Positions 1-8,199 are shown, counted from the stretch's first letter. The stretch is 64,000 bases of DNA from Pseudosporangium ferrugineum (GCF_003002065.1 NZ_PVZG01000003.1:1-64000), one strand, 5' to 3'. Notes: a model not told the origin generated them from the sequence alone. A program made the numbers and translations.

Positions 1-140
1 GACCCAGCCACGCCCGCAGACCCAGCCACGCCCGCAGACCCAGCCACGCCCGCAGACCCAGCCACGCCCGCAGACTCAGCCACGTCCGCAGACCAGACAC
101 GCCACAGGCCGGCCACGCCGCAGACCCAGCCACCCCGCAG
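1..140. repeat. 18-bp tandem repeat array (left end cut by window)
   Basis: Five copies of an 18-bp unit, GACCCAGCCACGCCCGCA, run head to tail at 1-18, 19-36, 37-54, 55-72 and 73-90. The first four are identical and the fifth has two changes. Degenerate copies continue to about 140. The array starts at the window edge, so its true length is unknown. It lies upstream of the DUF998-like gene and has no convincing reading frame of its own. Confidence 0.9.
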
Positions 141-360
141 GCTGTGCCACTTAGCGCGCGACCCCAGCCCGGAGACCGGCCCTGCACCCCCAGCCACGAC
201 ATAACGCGCGACCGCCAAGCCGCAGGCCTGGCGGGCAGAGCCACCGGCCGCACGGGTGGAGACCTGGGCGCGACGTGAGCCGCAGCGCCACCTGAAGGCG
301 GGTCCGAACTGGCGAGGAGCGGCGGCATTGACGCCTCCTTCCAGGGATAGCTTGGAGCCC
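141..360. other. Intergenic stretch without a recognised gene
   Basis: This stretch separates the 18-bp array from the DUF998-like gene. An open frame extends upstream of position 361 to 256, but its extra N-terminus is Arg/Pro-rich and precedes the first hydrophobic segment, so I treat it as non-coding. I see no clear promoter or RNA gene. Confidence 0.5.
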
Positions 361-1065
361 ATGGTCCGGATCATGAATCCCGCCGCGACTCGCGCCAGCG
401 GAACGGCCGCAGGCCTCACGGTGCTCTCAGGGGCGCTCATCATGCTGCTCACGCTCATCGCGGCGCCGGGTTCATGGCTGGAGGGCTACGTGAGCGAGGC
501 GGGCACCTCCAGCGCGCCCTGGGCTACGGCGTACAGATGGGGGCTGATCGTGCTGGCCGTCGGAGTTGCGCTGCTCGGGCTGACGGTGCGACCGCTCTCC
601 CGGCCGCTCGCGGCACTGCTGGGCGGCGCCGCCGTCTTCGCGGCCACGTCGGGGACGGTGCCCTGCACGGATCGCTGCCCCTTGCCACCGTTCGAGCCCA
701 CCACCGTTGGCGACGTCATGCACGCCGCCGCGAGCATTCTGGGAATGGTGCTCCTGGCGGCGGCCATGGCCACCATGGCGTTCTCGCCGGCCTTCCGCGT
801 GGCCGCCCGGCGACTCGCGGCGGTGGCCGTGGTCCTGACCGTGCCGCTCGGTGGGGCCTTGGGCTTGACCATGCTCTTCGTCGGCCGGGCGCAGCTCGGG
901 GCGACCCTGGAACGGGCGGTGCTCGCTGTTGCGGTCGCCTGGCTCATCGGCACCTCCACATTGACGATTTTACGTAAGTCCATCATAGTGGAGTCATGGA
1001 AGACGACACAACCTCATCGATCGAGCGCCGGGTCACCGAGCTCGAACGTCGCTTCGCCGAGCTGA
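361..1065 (+). CDS. DUF998-like membrane protein
   Basis: A 234-residue integral membrane protein with about six hydrophobic segments, spaced as in the DUF998 family of small actinobacterial membrane proteins of unknown function. The pair GTVPCTDRCPLPPFEPT lies in a loop after the third segment. I chose ATG 361, preceded by GGAG a few bases upstream; ATG 373 is equally possible. The 3' end overlaps the next gene by 70 bp, and the Ser-rich last 25 residues are read from that overlap. This suggests co-transcription with the ArsR-like regulator. The family call rests on topology and partial motif memory. Confidence 0.6.
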   Translation: MVRIMNPAATRASGTAAGLTVLSGALIMLLTLIAAPGSWLEGYVSEAGTSSAPWATAYRWGLIVLAVGVALLGLTVRPLSRPLAALLGGAAVFAATSGTVPCTDRCPLPPFEPTTVGDVMHAAASILGMVLLAAAMATMAFSPAFRVAARRLAAVAVVLTVPLGGALGLTMLFVGRAQLGATLERAVLAVAVAWLIGTSTLTILRKSIIVESWKTTQPHRSSAGSPSSNVASPS

Positions 1066-1523
1066 TCGGCAGGTCCGCGGACGAGAAGCCGGCGCCCACC
1101 CCCTCCCGGCCACCTGACACCTTCTGGGCGCTGAACGGCCTCCGCGACGTGGTCGGCGAAGACAACGCCGGAGCGGTGCTGTTCACCGGCATGGTCAACC
1201 TGCCGACCGGCGAGCATCTCGAGTGGCAGCACGACACCGCGGTGGACGACATGCTCGAGGCTGACTGGTCGGACTGGGCCGGCACACTCGGCGCCCTCGG
1301 GCACCCGATCCGCCTCCTGCTGCTGCGCCGCGTGCTGGCGGGCGCCCGCTCCGCGACCGAGCTGGCCGCCGACGAAGCCCTCGGGACCACCGGCCAGCTC
1401 TACCACCACCTGCGCCAGCTCGTGTCGGCCGGCTGGCTCCGCTCCTCCGTCCGAGGGCAATACACCGTGCCCGACGAGCGAGTGGTGCCGCTCCTGGTCA
1501 TCCTCTCCGGAGCAAAACAATGA
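996..1523 (+). CDS. ArsR-like winged-helix transcriptional regulator
   Basis: 175 residues. The N-terminus is a short charged helix (about residues 8-25) with coiled-coil character. The C-terminal half (about 90-165) is a winged helix: LGHPIRLLLLRRVL starts the domain and GTTGQLYHHLRQLVSAGWL is the recognition helix region. That pattern is typical of ArsR-type regulators in actinobacteria. I see no metal-binding Cys cluster of the classical ArsR sensors, so the ligand is unknown. It overlaps the preceding membrane-protein gene, which is its likely partner or target. ATG 996 has GGAG very close upstream. Confidence 0.8.
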   Translation: MEDDTTSSIERRVTELERRFAELIGRSADEKPAPTPSRPPDTFWALNGLRDVVGEDNAGAVLFTGMVNLPTGEHLEWQHDTAVDDMLEADWSDWAGTLGALGHPIRLLLLRRVLAGARSATELAADEALGTTGQLYHHLRQLVSAGWLRSSVRGQYTVPDERVVPLLVILSGAKQ

Positions 1524-1821
1524 CCTGACCGCGCAACTCAACAATGACGCCCGCTCGAAGGCTCTCGTCGGCGTCCCGGATCGGGTTCGCAACTGCTGCG
1601 GCTCCGCCGTCGTGCTACCGGAATCACGCGGCCATCACGCACTTGTGGCCGGCGCGACACCCTCAGCACAACGACCGACCGCATGCAGCAAGCGGACCGC
1701 ACCCGTCGGCTGCCACCGCCTGCCTACAGAGCCCGCCTACAGAGCCCGCCCAGGCGGCATGAGCGCGACACACCGACGACGAGTCCTCGCGACCCCACCT
1801 GCTCTGAGCAGCGACGGCCCG
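1524..1821. other. Intergenic region with a short duplication
   Basis: About 300 bp between the convergent ArsR-like and TetR genes. It holds a 13-bp tandem duplication, CCTACAGAGCCCG, near 1730-1756. Short open frames here lack ribosome-binding sites and recognisable sequence. No terminator hairpin was obvious. Confidence 0.4.
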
Positions 1822-2406
1822 TCAGGCGACGCGGCGGACGATGGACAGCAGGGACTGCTCGACGTCCTCGATCGCACGGTCCGGCTGGAAGACCAGCCAG
1901 TCCACCGCGACGACCAGGCCGACGCCGAACAGTGCCGACGACGCCACCCGTACGTCGAGGTCCTCGGGCAGGTCGCCGGAGTCCACCCCTGCCTGGACCG
2001 TCTCCGCGATGACGCCGATCGCCTGCTCGCGCAGCAGGATCAGCGTCTGCTGCCATTCCCGGTTCGTCCGCCACATCTCTGAGAGGAGCAGCTGTGCGAA
2101 GGCCCGGTAGCGCCGGATGTACTCGAGCTGGGCGCGTACGAGCGCGCCCACTGCCTCGCGGGGAGGCAGGCCGGCGACCGCCGTACGGAACTCGTCGGTC
2201 AGCAGGCCGATGCCGTGCCGCAGCAACTCCTCGAACAGCGCGGTCTTGGAGGCGAAGTTGTAGTAGACCGTGCCCTTGGCGACCTTGGCGCGCAGTGCGA
2301 TGTCGTCCACCGTCGTCGCCGAGAAGCCTTGTTCGGCGATCAGTTCCACGGCCGCCTCGAACAGGCGTTGGCGGGTGTCCTCGCGCCGGCGGGTACGTCC
2401 GTCCAC
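1822..2406 (-). CDS. TetR-family repressor of the adjacent ABC exporter
   Basis: 194 residues with a classical TetR N-terminus: RQRLFEAAVELIAEQGFSATTV, then a helix-turn-helix in which VAKGTVYYNFASKTALFEEL is the recognition segment (about residues 30-55). The C-terminal domain is a helical ligand pocket. I chose GTG 2406, which begins 5 bp after the stop of the permease gene, making this the third gene of the operon. The palindrome in front of the operon (5157-5182) is the likely operator, giving autoregulation. The inducer is unknown. Confidence 0.9.
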   Translation of the reverse strand: MDGRTRRREDTRQRLFEAAVELIAEQGFSATTVDDIALRAKVAKGTVYYNFASKTALFEELLRHGIGLLTDEFRTAVAGLPPREAVGALVRAQLEYIRRYRAFAQLLLSEMWRTNREWQQTLILLREQAIGVIAETVQAGVDSGDLPEDLDVRVASSALFGVGLVVAVDWLVFQPDRAIEDVEQSLLSIVRRVA

Positions 2407-2411
2407 AGTTG

Positions 2412-4553
2412 TCAGATCACCAGCTCCGGATGCAGGTCCCCGTGTGTGAGGCGGCGTTTGCGGCCGGCCACCGCGACGGTCAGCGCCAGGGCGGCCAGCC
2501 CGTACCCGAGGAGGGCCAGGACGCCGGTGACCACCGTACCCGCCGGGCCTCCGTCGATGGTGTGGCGCAACGCCTCCACGACGTACGTCATGGGGAGCAG
2601 GGGATGGATCGCCTGGAAGAACCACGGCGTGGTCTGCACCGGATAGGTCCCACCCGACGAGGTGAGCTGCAGCATCAGCAGGGCGAGCGCCACGATCCGG
2701 CCGGCCGGGCCGAGCGCCGCGCCAAGCAATTGCATGACGGCGGCGAACGCTGCTGCGGTCAGCATCAGCAGCCCGAGGGTCGCCACCGGGGAGGCCGGTC
2801 CCAGCCCGAGCCCGAACACCACCACCAGGAACAACACCACGGCCTGCACCAGCCCGACCGCGAGCGCGGGCAGGAAGCCGGCCAGGGCCACCCGGCGCGC
2901 GGGCGCCCCCGAGACCACGTACCGGCGGTTCAGCGGCCGCATGACCATGTAGGTGATCATCGCACCGACCCAGAGCGCGAGGGCCAGGAAGTAGGGCGCG
3001 AACCCCACGCCGTAGGTGGCGGCCGCGTGGCGCACGTTCCGGTCCAGCCGCACGGGGTCGCTGAGCAGGTCTGCACGGGCCGCGGGGTCGTCGCCGTACC
3101 CGGGGATCCGGTTCGCGCCGTCGCTCAGCCCCGACGCGAGCCGGGAGGCGCCGCCCTGCAGGTCGCCGAGCCCGGCGGTGAGCCGGCGGCCACCCGAGGA
3201 CAGCGTGTCCAGCCCGTTGTCCAGCCGGCGCGCCCCCGACGCGAGCTGGAAAATGCCGCCTCGCAGGTCGGCCGCGCCTGCCTGCGCGTCGGCCGCGCCC
3301 TTGTCCAGTTGCTGCGCGCCGGTCGCCAGGTCGCCGAGTCCGTCGGCCAGGTCGTCGACCCGCGCCCTCGCCGCAGCCACGTCGTCGGCCAGGTGCGGCG
3401 CGGCCTCCGCCACCTTGCGCGCGGTCTCTGCCACGTTCTGCAGGCGCTTGCTCAGCGCGGACAGGTCCGAGTCGTCGACGGCGGACTGCATCCGCTTCGC
3501 GGCATCGACCAACTCATCCGCGTACGCGCGAGCCTGGTCGACACCCGGGGTATCGCCGGGAAGGCCGTCCACGTACGCCCGCAGCCGCGTCGCGTTCCGC
3601 ACGGCGTCGTCGGCGGCGGCGTCGAGTCTGCCGACGTTGCGGGACAGCAGGTCGGCACCGCGCGCGACCTGGTCGGCGGCGTCCTCGATGAGCCGGGCGT
3701 TGTCCCGCAGCACCGGTTCCACCCGGTCAGCGGCGGAGTCGACCGCGGTGGCGAGCCGGCGTCCGCCCGCGGCTGCCTGCTGCGTGCCCGTGGCGAGTTG
3801 AGCCGCGCCGGCCCGCAGCGCCGCGAGCCCGTCCGCGAGGTCGTCCGCGCCCTGTGCGGCCGACCCGAGACCGGAGGAGAGCTGTCCCGCGCCCCGCTCC
3901 GCGTCGGTCAGGCCTCCTTCCAGCTGATCGGCGCCCTCATGGGCGTCGCTCAGGCCGTCATCGAGCTGATGCGCGCCGTCGGCCGCCTTTTCGGTCTCCT
4001 GCTTCAGATCCGTGAATCCGATGAGCATCTTGTCGAAGTAGCCGGCCTGGGCGGTCTGCGCGGCGGCGGCGCGGACCTCCTCGAAGACGGTGCGCGAGAA
4101 GACTCCGGAAAGGTAGTTCGTGGCGTCGTCGTTGATGACGAGGAGTTCGGCGGCGCGTGGCTTCGCGTCGGCGTCCGGACCGGTGGTGAGATTCGCGGAG
4201 AAGTCGCGCGGAATTCGCAGTGCCAGCTGATAACGGCCGTCGGTCAGCCCGCGCTCCGCACCCCGCTCGTCGGTGACCTGCCAGTCGAAGATCTCCCGCT
4301 CCACCAGTTCGTCGGCGAGGTCCTTGCCGGCATGCACCCTGGTGCCGTCCGTGGCGGTGACCGCCGCGTCCTCCACGACGAGAGCAGCCGGAATGTGGCT
4401 GAGACGGCCGTAGGGATTCCAGAAGGCGGCGAGATAGAGCGCGCCGTACAGCAGGGGAATCACGCAGACCACGACGAGAGCCGCGGCGGGAAGGCGACCG
4501 CGGAAGAATCGGCGAAGCTCGAAGCCGGCGAGGCGAAGGCTGCTGGCGGTCAT
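2412..4553 (-). CDS. YhgE/Pip-type ABC-2 permease
   Basis: 713 residues. One membrane segment near the N-terminus (about 22-45) is followed by a large extracytoplasmic domain. That domain contains a long helical region of repeated 'DGL...GA..L..GL' elements, typical of the YhgE/Pip family. Five or so membrane segments follow at the C-terminus (about 520-700), matching ABC-2 permeases. It probably exports a lipid or hydrophobic compound, or acts in type VII-like or phage-receptor roles known for Pip; the substrate cannot be read. The start ATG 4553 overlaps the stop of the ATPase gene by 4 bp (ATGA), so the two are translationally coupled. Confidence 0.85.
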   Translation of the reverse strand: MTASSLRLAGFELRRFFRGRLPAAALVVVCVIPLLYGALYLAAFWNPYGRLSHIPAALVVEDAAVTATDGTRVHAGKDLADELVEREIFDWQVTDERGAERGLTDGRYQLALRIPRDFSANLTTGPDADAKPRAAELLVINDDATNYLSGVFSRTVFEEVRAAAAQTAQAGYFDKMLIGFTDLKQETEKAADGAHQLDDGLSDAHEGADQLEGGLTDAERGAGQLSSGLGSAAQGADDLADGLAALRAGAAQLATGTQQAAAGGRRLATAVDSAADRVEPVLRDNARLIEDAADQVARGADLLSRNVGRLDAAADDAVRNATRLRAYVDGLPGDTPGVDQARAYADELVDAAKRMQSAVDDSDLSALSKRLQNVAETARKVAEAAPHLADDVAAARARVDDLADGLGDLATGAQQLDKGAADAQAGAADLRGGIFQLASGARRLDNGLDTLSSGGRRLTAGLGDLQGGASRLASGLSDGANRIPGYGDDPAARADLLSDPVRLDRNVRHAAATYGVGFAPYFLALALWVGAMITYMVMRPLNRRYVVSGAPARRVALAGFLPALAVGLVQAVVLFLVVVFGLGLGPASPVATLGLLMLTAAAFAAVMQLLGAALGPAGRIVALALLMLQLTSSGGTYPVQTTPWFFQAIHPLLPMTYVVEALRHTIDGGPAGTVVTGVLALLGYGLAALALTVAVAGRKRRLTHGDLHPELVI

Positions 4554-5143
4554 TTCTCGTCTCCTTCCCGATCGTCGCGGCCGTGGAGCCGAACCACAGT
4601 GGACACCCGCTTCTCGTCCACCTCTCTGGCGGTGATCAGCACTGCGACGCCCTCGGCCGTCGTCTCGCCGATCAGCCGCCAGAGCGCCTCCCGCTCCCCC
4701 GCGTCGAGCCCCTCGTCCACGCCGTCCAGCGCCACCACCTGTGGATCCGAGATCCGGGCCAGAACCAGACCCCACACCTGTCTCTCGTACGGGCTGAGCT
4801 CGAAGCCCCGCGCCGCGGGATCGAGGCCGTGCAGAGCCGTCTCCCCGCCCGGCCGTCGCCCGGTGAGCAGCATCCTCTCCCGGACGTGCTCAGCGACGGT
4901 CAGGACGGACTCCGGTTCGGAGACGCCCGGGACGTGGCCGAGTTCGGCCGTACCCGTGATGTCGACCCGGCCGGCCGACAACCGGAACCGCTGGGCGAGC
5001 GCGAGCAGCATGGTCGTGCGGCCACTTCCCGGCGGCCCGACGACCGCGGCGACCTCGCCGGGCGAAACGTCGAGGTCGAGGTCCTGGAAGAGCCATCGGC
5101 GCCGGTGGCGCACGCCCGCGCCCCGGGCACGGAGAACCGTCAT
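4550..5143 (-). CDS. ABC transporter ATP-binding protein
   Basis: 197 residues, a single nucleotide-binding domain. The Walker A region is GPPGSGRTTM, with Arg in place of the usual Lys (GxxGxGKT/S). The signature region is degenerate (ELSPYERQVWGL), and a Walker B-like VVALDGVDEGL lies at about 135-150, where Asp replaces the usual catalytic Glu. These departures suggest weak or altered ATPase activity, although the gene is clearly in operon with the permease. ATG 5143 is preferred; GTG 5152 is in frame 9 bp upstream. Confidence 0.8.
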   Translation of the reverse strand: MTVLRARGAGVRHRRRWLFQDLDLDVSPGEVAAVVGPPGSGRTTMLLALAQRFRLSAGRVDITGTAELGHVPGVSEPESVLTVAEHVRERMLLTGRRPGGETALHGLDPAARGFELSPYERQVWGLVLARISDPQVVALDGVDEGLDAGEREALWRLIGETTAEGVAVLITAREVDEKRVSTVVRLHGRDDREGDEK

Positions 5144-5156
5144 AACGAACACCCAC

Positions 5157-5182
5157 TTTTACACTGACTGGTCAGTGCAAAA
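5157..5182. promoter_or_regulatory. Palindromic TetR-type operator of the ABC exporter operon
   Basis: CACTGAC and GTCAGTG form perfect 7-bp arms around a TG centre (5162-5177). After one mismatched pair, TTTT and AAAA extend the symmetry to 5157-5182. It lies about 15 bp upstream of the ATPase start codon. The TetR gene closing the same operon is the obvious ligand. Confidence 0.75.
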
Positions 5183-5308
5183 ACCTACCCCCGATGGTCC
5201 TCGGTGGAACGGTGGGGTGGCAGACCTCACGGCACCTCGGATTTTTCCCACCTCGAACGCGAGGAGAGCACGGTGGACCGAGCCGCGGCCGGCGGGCAGG
5301 ATCGAAGC

Positions 5309-6295
5309 ATGCTGAAGCGATGGGGCATGACCGTTCCGCTGGCCGGAGTTCCGCTCGTCGATCACGCCGCGGTGTTCGGGGCGCTGACCGATGCGGGCTT
5401 CACCGACCTGTGGTCGAGCGAGGTGAACGGCACCGACGCGTTCACACCGCTCACCCTCGCCTCCGCCTGGCAGCCCGGCGCCCGACTGGGCACCGCCATC
5501 GCCCCGGTCTTCACCCGGGGGCCGGGTCTGCTGGCGATGACCGCGGCTGCCCTCGCCGAGGCCGCGCCGGGTCGCTTCCAGCTGGGGATCGGCGCCTCCT
5601 CACCGGTCGTCGCGGGTGACTGGAACGCCGCGGAGTTCACTCAGCCCTACGCCCGGAGCAGAGACATGCTTCGCTTCCTCCGGGCGGCGCTGGCCGGCGA
5701 GACGGTCGACCAGTCGTACGAGACGTTCCGGGTCCGCCGCTTCCGCCTCGAACGCCCGCCGGCCGTTCCGCCGCAGCTCCTGCTTGCCGCGCTGCGTCCC
5801 GGCATGTTGAGGCTGGCGGCGGCCGAGGCCGACGGGGTGATCCTCAACTGGCTCGCCGCGACCGACTTCCCCCGAGTGCTCGCCGAGGCCAAGACCGACG
5901 ACCCGGGCTTCGACGTCGTCGCTCGCATCTTCGTGTGCCCGACGGCCGACGCTGCGCATGCCCGCACCGTGGGCCGTCGCATGATCGCCGCCTACCTGAC
6001 CGTGCCGGCCTACCTGGAATTTCACCGCTGGCTCGGCCGCGAACCGGTCCTCGCTCCGATGTGGAAGGCGTGGGCGGCCGGTGACCGCAAGGCCGCACTC
6101 GCCGCCATCCCGGACGAGGCGGTCGACCAGCTGATCGTGCACGGCACCCCGGAGGAGTGCGGCCTCCACGTCGCGCGCTACGCCGAAGCCGGGGTCAAGG
6201 TGCCGGTGATGGCCCTGCTTCCCACGCCGGAGCTCGAGAAGGGAGGCCCCGCGGCGCTCAAAGCCCTGATCACCGCCTTGAGGCCGCCGCAGTGA
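5309..6295 (+). CDS. LLM-class (F420-dependent type) oxidoreductase
   Basis: 328 residues of the bacterial luciferase-like TIM-barrel family, which in actinobacteria usually uses coenzyme F420. Family features are WGMTVPLAGVPL at the N-terminus, TDLWSSE in the second strand, a LGTAIAPVFTRGP strand, and GRFQLGIGASSP at about 90-102. The C-terminal half has GTPEECGLHVARYAEAGVKVPV, usual for the family. ATG 5309 follows AGGA and fits family N-termini; GTG 5273 with GAGGAG 6 bp upstream is a good alternative that would add 12 residues. The substrate is unknown. The 3' end founds the repeat array that follows. Confidence 0.85.
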   Translation: MLKRWGMTVPLAGVPLVDHAAVFGALTDAGFTDLWSSEVNGTDAFTPLTLASAWQPGARLGTAIAPVFTRGPGLLAMTAAALAEAAPGRFQLGIGASSPVVAGDWNAAEFTQPYARSRDMLRFLRAALAGETVDQSYETFRVRRFRLERPPAVPPQLLLAALRPGMLRLAAAEADGVILNWLAATDFPRVLAEAKTDDPGFDVVARIFVCPTADAAHARTVGRRMIAAYLTVPAYLEFHRWLGREPVLAPMWKAWAAGDRKAALAAIPDEAVDQLIVHGTPEECGLHVARYAEAGVKVPVMALLPTPELEKGGPAALKALITALRPPQ

Positions 6296-6494
6296 GCAAC
6301 CCTCGAGGCCCCCGCGGTAAGCAACGTTGAGGCCCGCAGTGAGCGACCCCTAAGGCCCCCGCGGTGAGCGACCCCTAAGGCCCCCGCGGTGAGCAACCCT
6401 TGAGGCCCAGCGGTGAGCAACCTTCAAGCCCTCGCGGTGAGCAACCTTGAAGCCCTCGCCGTGAGCAACCCTTGAGGCCGCCGCGGTGAGCGAC
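6277..6494. repeat. 24-25-bp degenerate tandem repeat filling a convergent gap
   Basis: Nine units of about 24 bp share the pattern (C)TTGAGGCC..CGC.GTGAGC(A/G)AC. The first unit is the last codons and stop of the LLM oxidoreductase gene (TTG AGG CCG CCG CAG TGA). The last unit ends 2 bp before the stop codon of the convergent GNAT gene. The array therefore fills the whole space between the two stop codons. Single-unit indels of one base and scattered substitutions show it is old or fast-changing. Confidence 0.9.
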
Positions 6495-6496
6495 CG

Positions 6497-7369
6497 CTAG
6501 AACAACACCGTCGCGAAGTTGCCCTGCTGCACGAAGCCGCACCGCGCGTAGACCCGGCGGGCGGCGGCGTTGTAGTCGTTCACGTACAGGCTCACCGTGG
6601 GAGCGACCCGGCGCAGTGCATCACGGAGGACCGCTGCCATCGCTCCCGCCGCCAGGCCGCGGCCGCGGTATTCCGGGTCCACCCAGACTCCCTGCACCTG
6701 GGTGGTTCGCCGGGTCACGATGGCCAGCTCCGCCTTGAAGATCACCCGGTCGCCGACGAAGCGTGCGTAGGCGCGCTTGCCGCGGACCAGCTCGGCGATG
6801 CGGCGGCGGTAGCCCCGGCCACCGTCGTCGAGCAGGGGGGAGACTCCGACTTCCTCGGTGTACATGGCTACCGCGGCAGGGAAGAGCTGGTCCACCTCTT
6901 TGGTGTTGACCAGGCGCACCTCGGGGTCCGGGGCGATCGGGGCCTCGCGGTCCGCCACGAGCAGGGGCTGATGGGGGCGCACGTCGCGGGCCGGGCCCCA
7001 GTGGCCGCCGAGGCGGTCCCAGAGGTCGAGGACAGCGTCGGCGCGGCCGATGATCGACGAGCAGATGCGGGGGTCGGCGCCCAGCAGGTCGGCGAACGCC
7101 GCGACGGCGGCCGGGGTGGCGCAGACCGGCACCAGGTGGGCGCCCGACCAGCACAGGGATTCGACGCGGCGACCGGGGCCGTACCCGTAGATGCGGCCGT
7201 CCGAGCGCCACCAGTTCAGGCCGTGGGCGGCTACGCGCTCGGCGATCTGGGCGCCGGCGTACGGGTCTTGGTCGAGGATCCGCTCGACCGTGGCGCGCTC
7301 GGGCTCCCCGAGTTGGCGAATGGGCACCGTCAGCACAGGTATCAGATTGCCAGATGGTGGCCCCCGCAT
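6497..7369 (-). CDS. GNAT-family N-acetyltransferase with DUF4081-like N-domain
   Basis: 290 residues. The N-terminal half (about 15-150) resembles the DUF4081 domain common in actinobacterial acetyltransferases. The C-terminal half is a GNAT fold: the acetyl-CoA loop WVDPEYRGRGLAAGAMAAV lies at about 225-243, followed by VSLYVNDYNAAARRVYARCGF. ATG 7369 follows GGAG. A gene of this type lies next to ispG in M. tuberculosis (Rv2867c, from memory); here a PadR gene intervenes. The acceptor substrate is unknown. Confidence 0.85.
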   Translation of the reverse strand: MRGPPSGNLIPVLTVPIRQLGEPERATVERILDQDPYAGAQIAERVAAHGLNWWRSDGRIYGYGPGRRVESLCWSGAHLVPVCATPAAVAAFADLLGADPRICSSIIGRADAVLDLWDRLGGHWGPARDVRPHQPLLVADREAPIAPDPEVRLVNTKEVDQLFPAAVAMYTEEVGVSPLLDDGGRGYRRRIAELVRGKRAYARFVGDRVIFKAELAIVTRRTTQVQGVWVDPEYRGRGLAAGAMAAVLRDALRRVAPTVSLYVNDYNAAARRVYARCGFVQQGNFATVLF

Positions 7370-7404
7370 GCCCTCCGCGCCCCGCCTGTTTGAAGAAACC
7401 CTTG

Positions 7405-7440
7405 TCGTCGACACGTTGCCGATATATCGTCTAACTATCG
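7405..7440. promoter_or_regulatory. Probable PadR operator/promoter region
   Basis: The AT-richer stretch between the divergent GNAT and PadR genes contains the perfect 10-bp palindrome CGATATATCG (7420-7429). The element TCGACA occurs at 7408-7413 and again at about 7438-7443. PadR proteins commonly bind ATAT-containing palindromes in their own promoters, so autoregulation is inferred. Confidence 0.5.
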
Positions 7441-7460
7441 ACAACAGATCGGAGATAGTC

Positions 7461-8054
7461 ATGAGGCACGAACACCTGCGTCACCTGCACGAGGCTCGGA
7501 TGCGGAACTTCGGGTTCCCGCCCGGGTTCCCCTTCGGCCAGGGCGGTGCCGGCTTCGGCGGTCCGGGCTGGGGACATGAGGGCCCCGGCGGTCGCGGCCA
7601 TCGTCGCGGCGGGCGAGGAAGCCGGCCCAACGTCCGGCCCGCCCTGCTCGCGCTCCTGCTGGAGCGTCCGATGCACGGGTACGAGATGATCCAGGAGTTG
7701 GAGAGCCGCACCGGCGGCATCTGGCGTCCCAGCCCCGGCTCCGTCTACCCGACCCTCCAACTGCTGGAGGACGAGGGCCTGATCGAGGCCGAGGCCACCG
7801 GCGGCCGCAAGCGCTTCACGCTCACCGAGGCCGGCCGCGCCGAGGCGCAGACCGCCGCGGAGAACCCGCCGTGGGCCCAGTTCAGCGACGACACGATGTC
7901 GCAGGTCCAGGACTTCCGCGACGCGGCAGTCGGGATCATGAGCGCCCTGCGCCAGGTCGGCTTCAACGGCACGCCGGAGCAGCGCCAGCGCGCCCTCGAG
8001 ATCCTCAACGAGACGAAGCGGAAGCTCTACGCGATCCTCGCCGACGGCGAGTAA
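7461..8054 (+). CDS. PadR-family transcriptional regulator
   Basis: 197 residues. A Gly/His/Arg-rich N-terminal stretch (about 15-50) precedes a winged helix with the PadR signature LLERPMHGYEMIQELE and GSVYPTLQLLEDEGLI. The C-terminus (about 140-197) is a helical dimerisation segment. Such Gly-rich PadR regulators are common in actinobacteria and often control exporters; none is adjacent here. ATG 7461 is preceded by GGAG at 7451-7454. The upstream palindrome suggests autoregulation and a strong hairpin closes the transcript. Confidence 0.9.
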   Translation: MRHEHLRHLHEARMRNFGFPPGFPFGQGGAGFGGPGWGHEGPGGRGHRRGGRGSRPNVRPALLALLLERPMHGYEMIQELESRTGGIWRPSPGSVYPTLQLLEDEGLIEAEATGGRKRFTLTEAGRAEAQTAAENPPWAQFSDDTMSQVQDFRDAAVGIMSALRQVGFNGTPEQRQRALEILNETKRKLYAILADGE

Positions 8055-8064
8055 CCCGCCTGAC

Positions 8065-8095
8065 GAATGGGCGCACCGATCCGGTGCGCCCATTC
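8065..8095 (+). terminator. Hairpin terminator after the PadR gene
   Basis: GAATGGGCGCACCG and its exact reverse complement form a perfect 14-bp stem around a 3-base loop (ATC), starting 10 bp after the stop codon. There is no T-run, which is usual in high-GC actinobacteria. Confidence 0.8.
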
Positions 8096-8199
8096 TGCGT
8101 TTGCCGACGTGCTCGGAGAAGCGGCCAAGCGTCTCCACCGGTCAGCAGCGGACCCGGCAGAACGCGCAGGGCGGCGGCCAAGAGAGAGGCCACGCGAGA

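Noticed and set aside
1-140. CRISPR-like array
   Set aside because: Units are directly adjacent with no spacers, and no cas genes are in the window. The same applies to the arrays at 6.3, 8.3, 34.9 and 35.7 kb.
2600-4000. Coiled repeats inside the YhgE-type permease as a novel repeat protein
   Set aside because: The DGL..GA..L pattern is a normal feature of the YhgE/Pip family.
2094-5315. A very long open frame on the plus strand opposite the ABC exporter operon
   Set aside because: It mirrors the third-position GC bias of the permease and ATPase genes, is Arg/Gly/Val-rich, and has no recognisable domain. The minus strand carries clear TetR, permease and ATPase genes.
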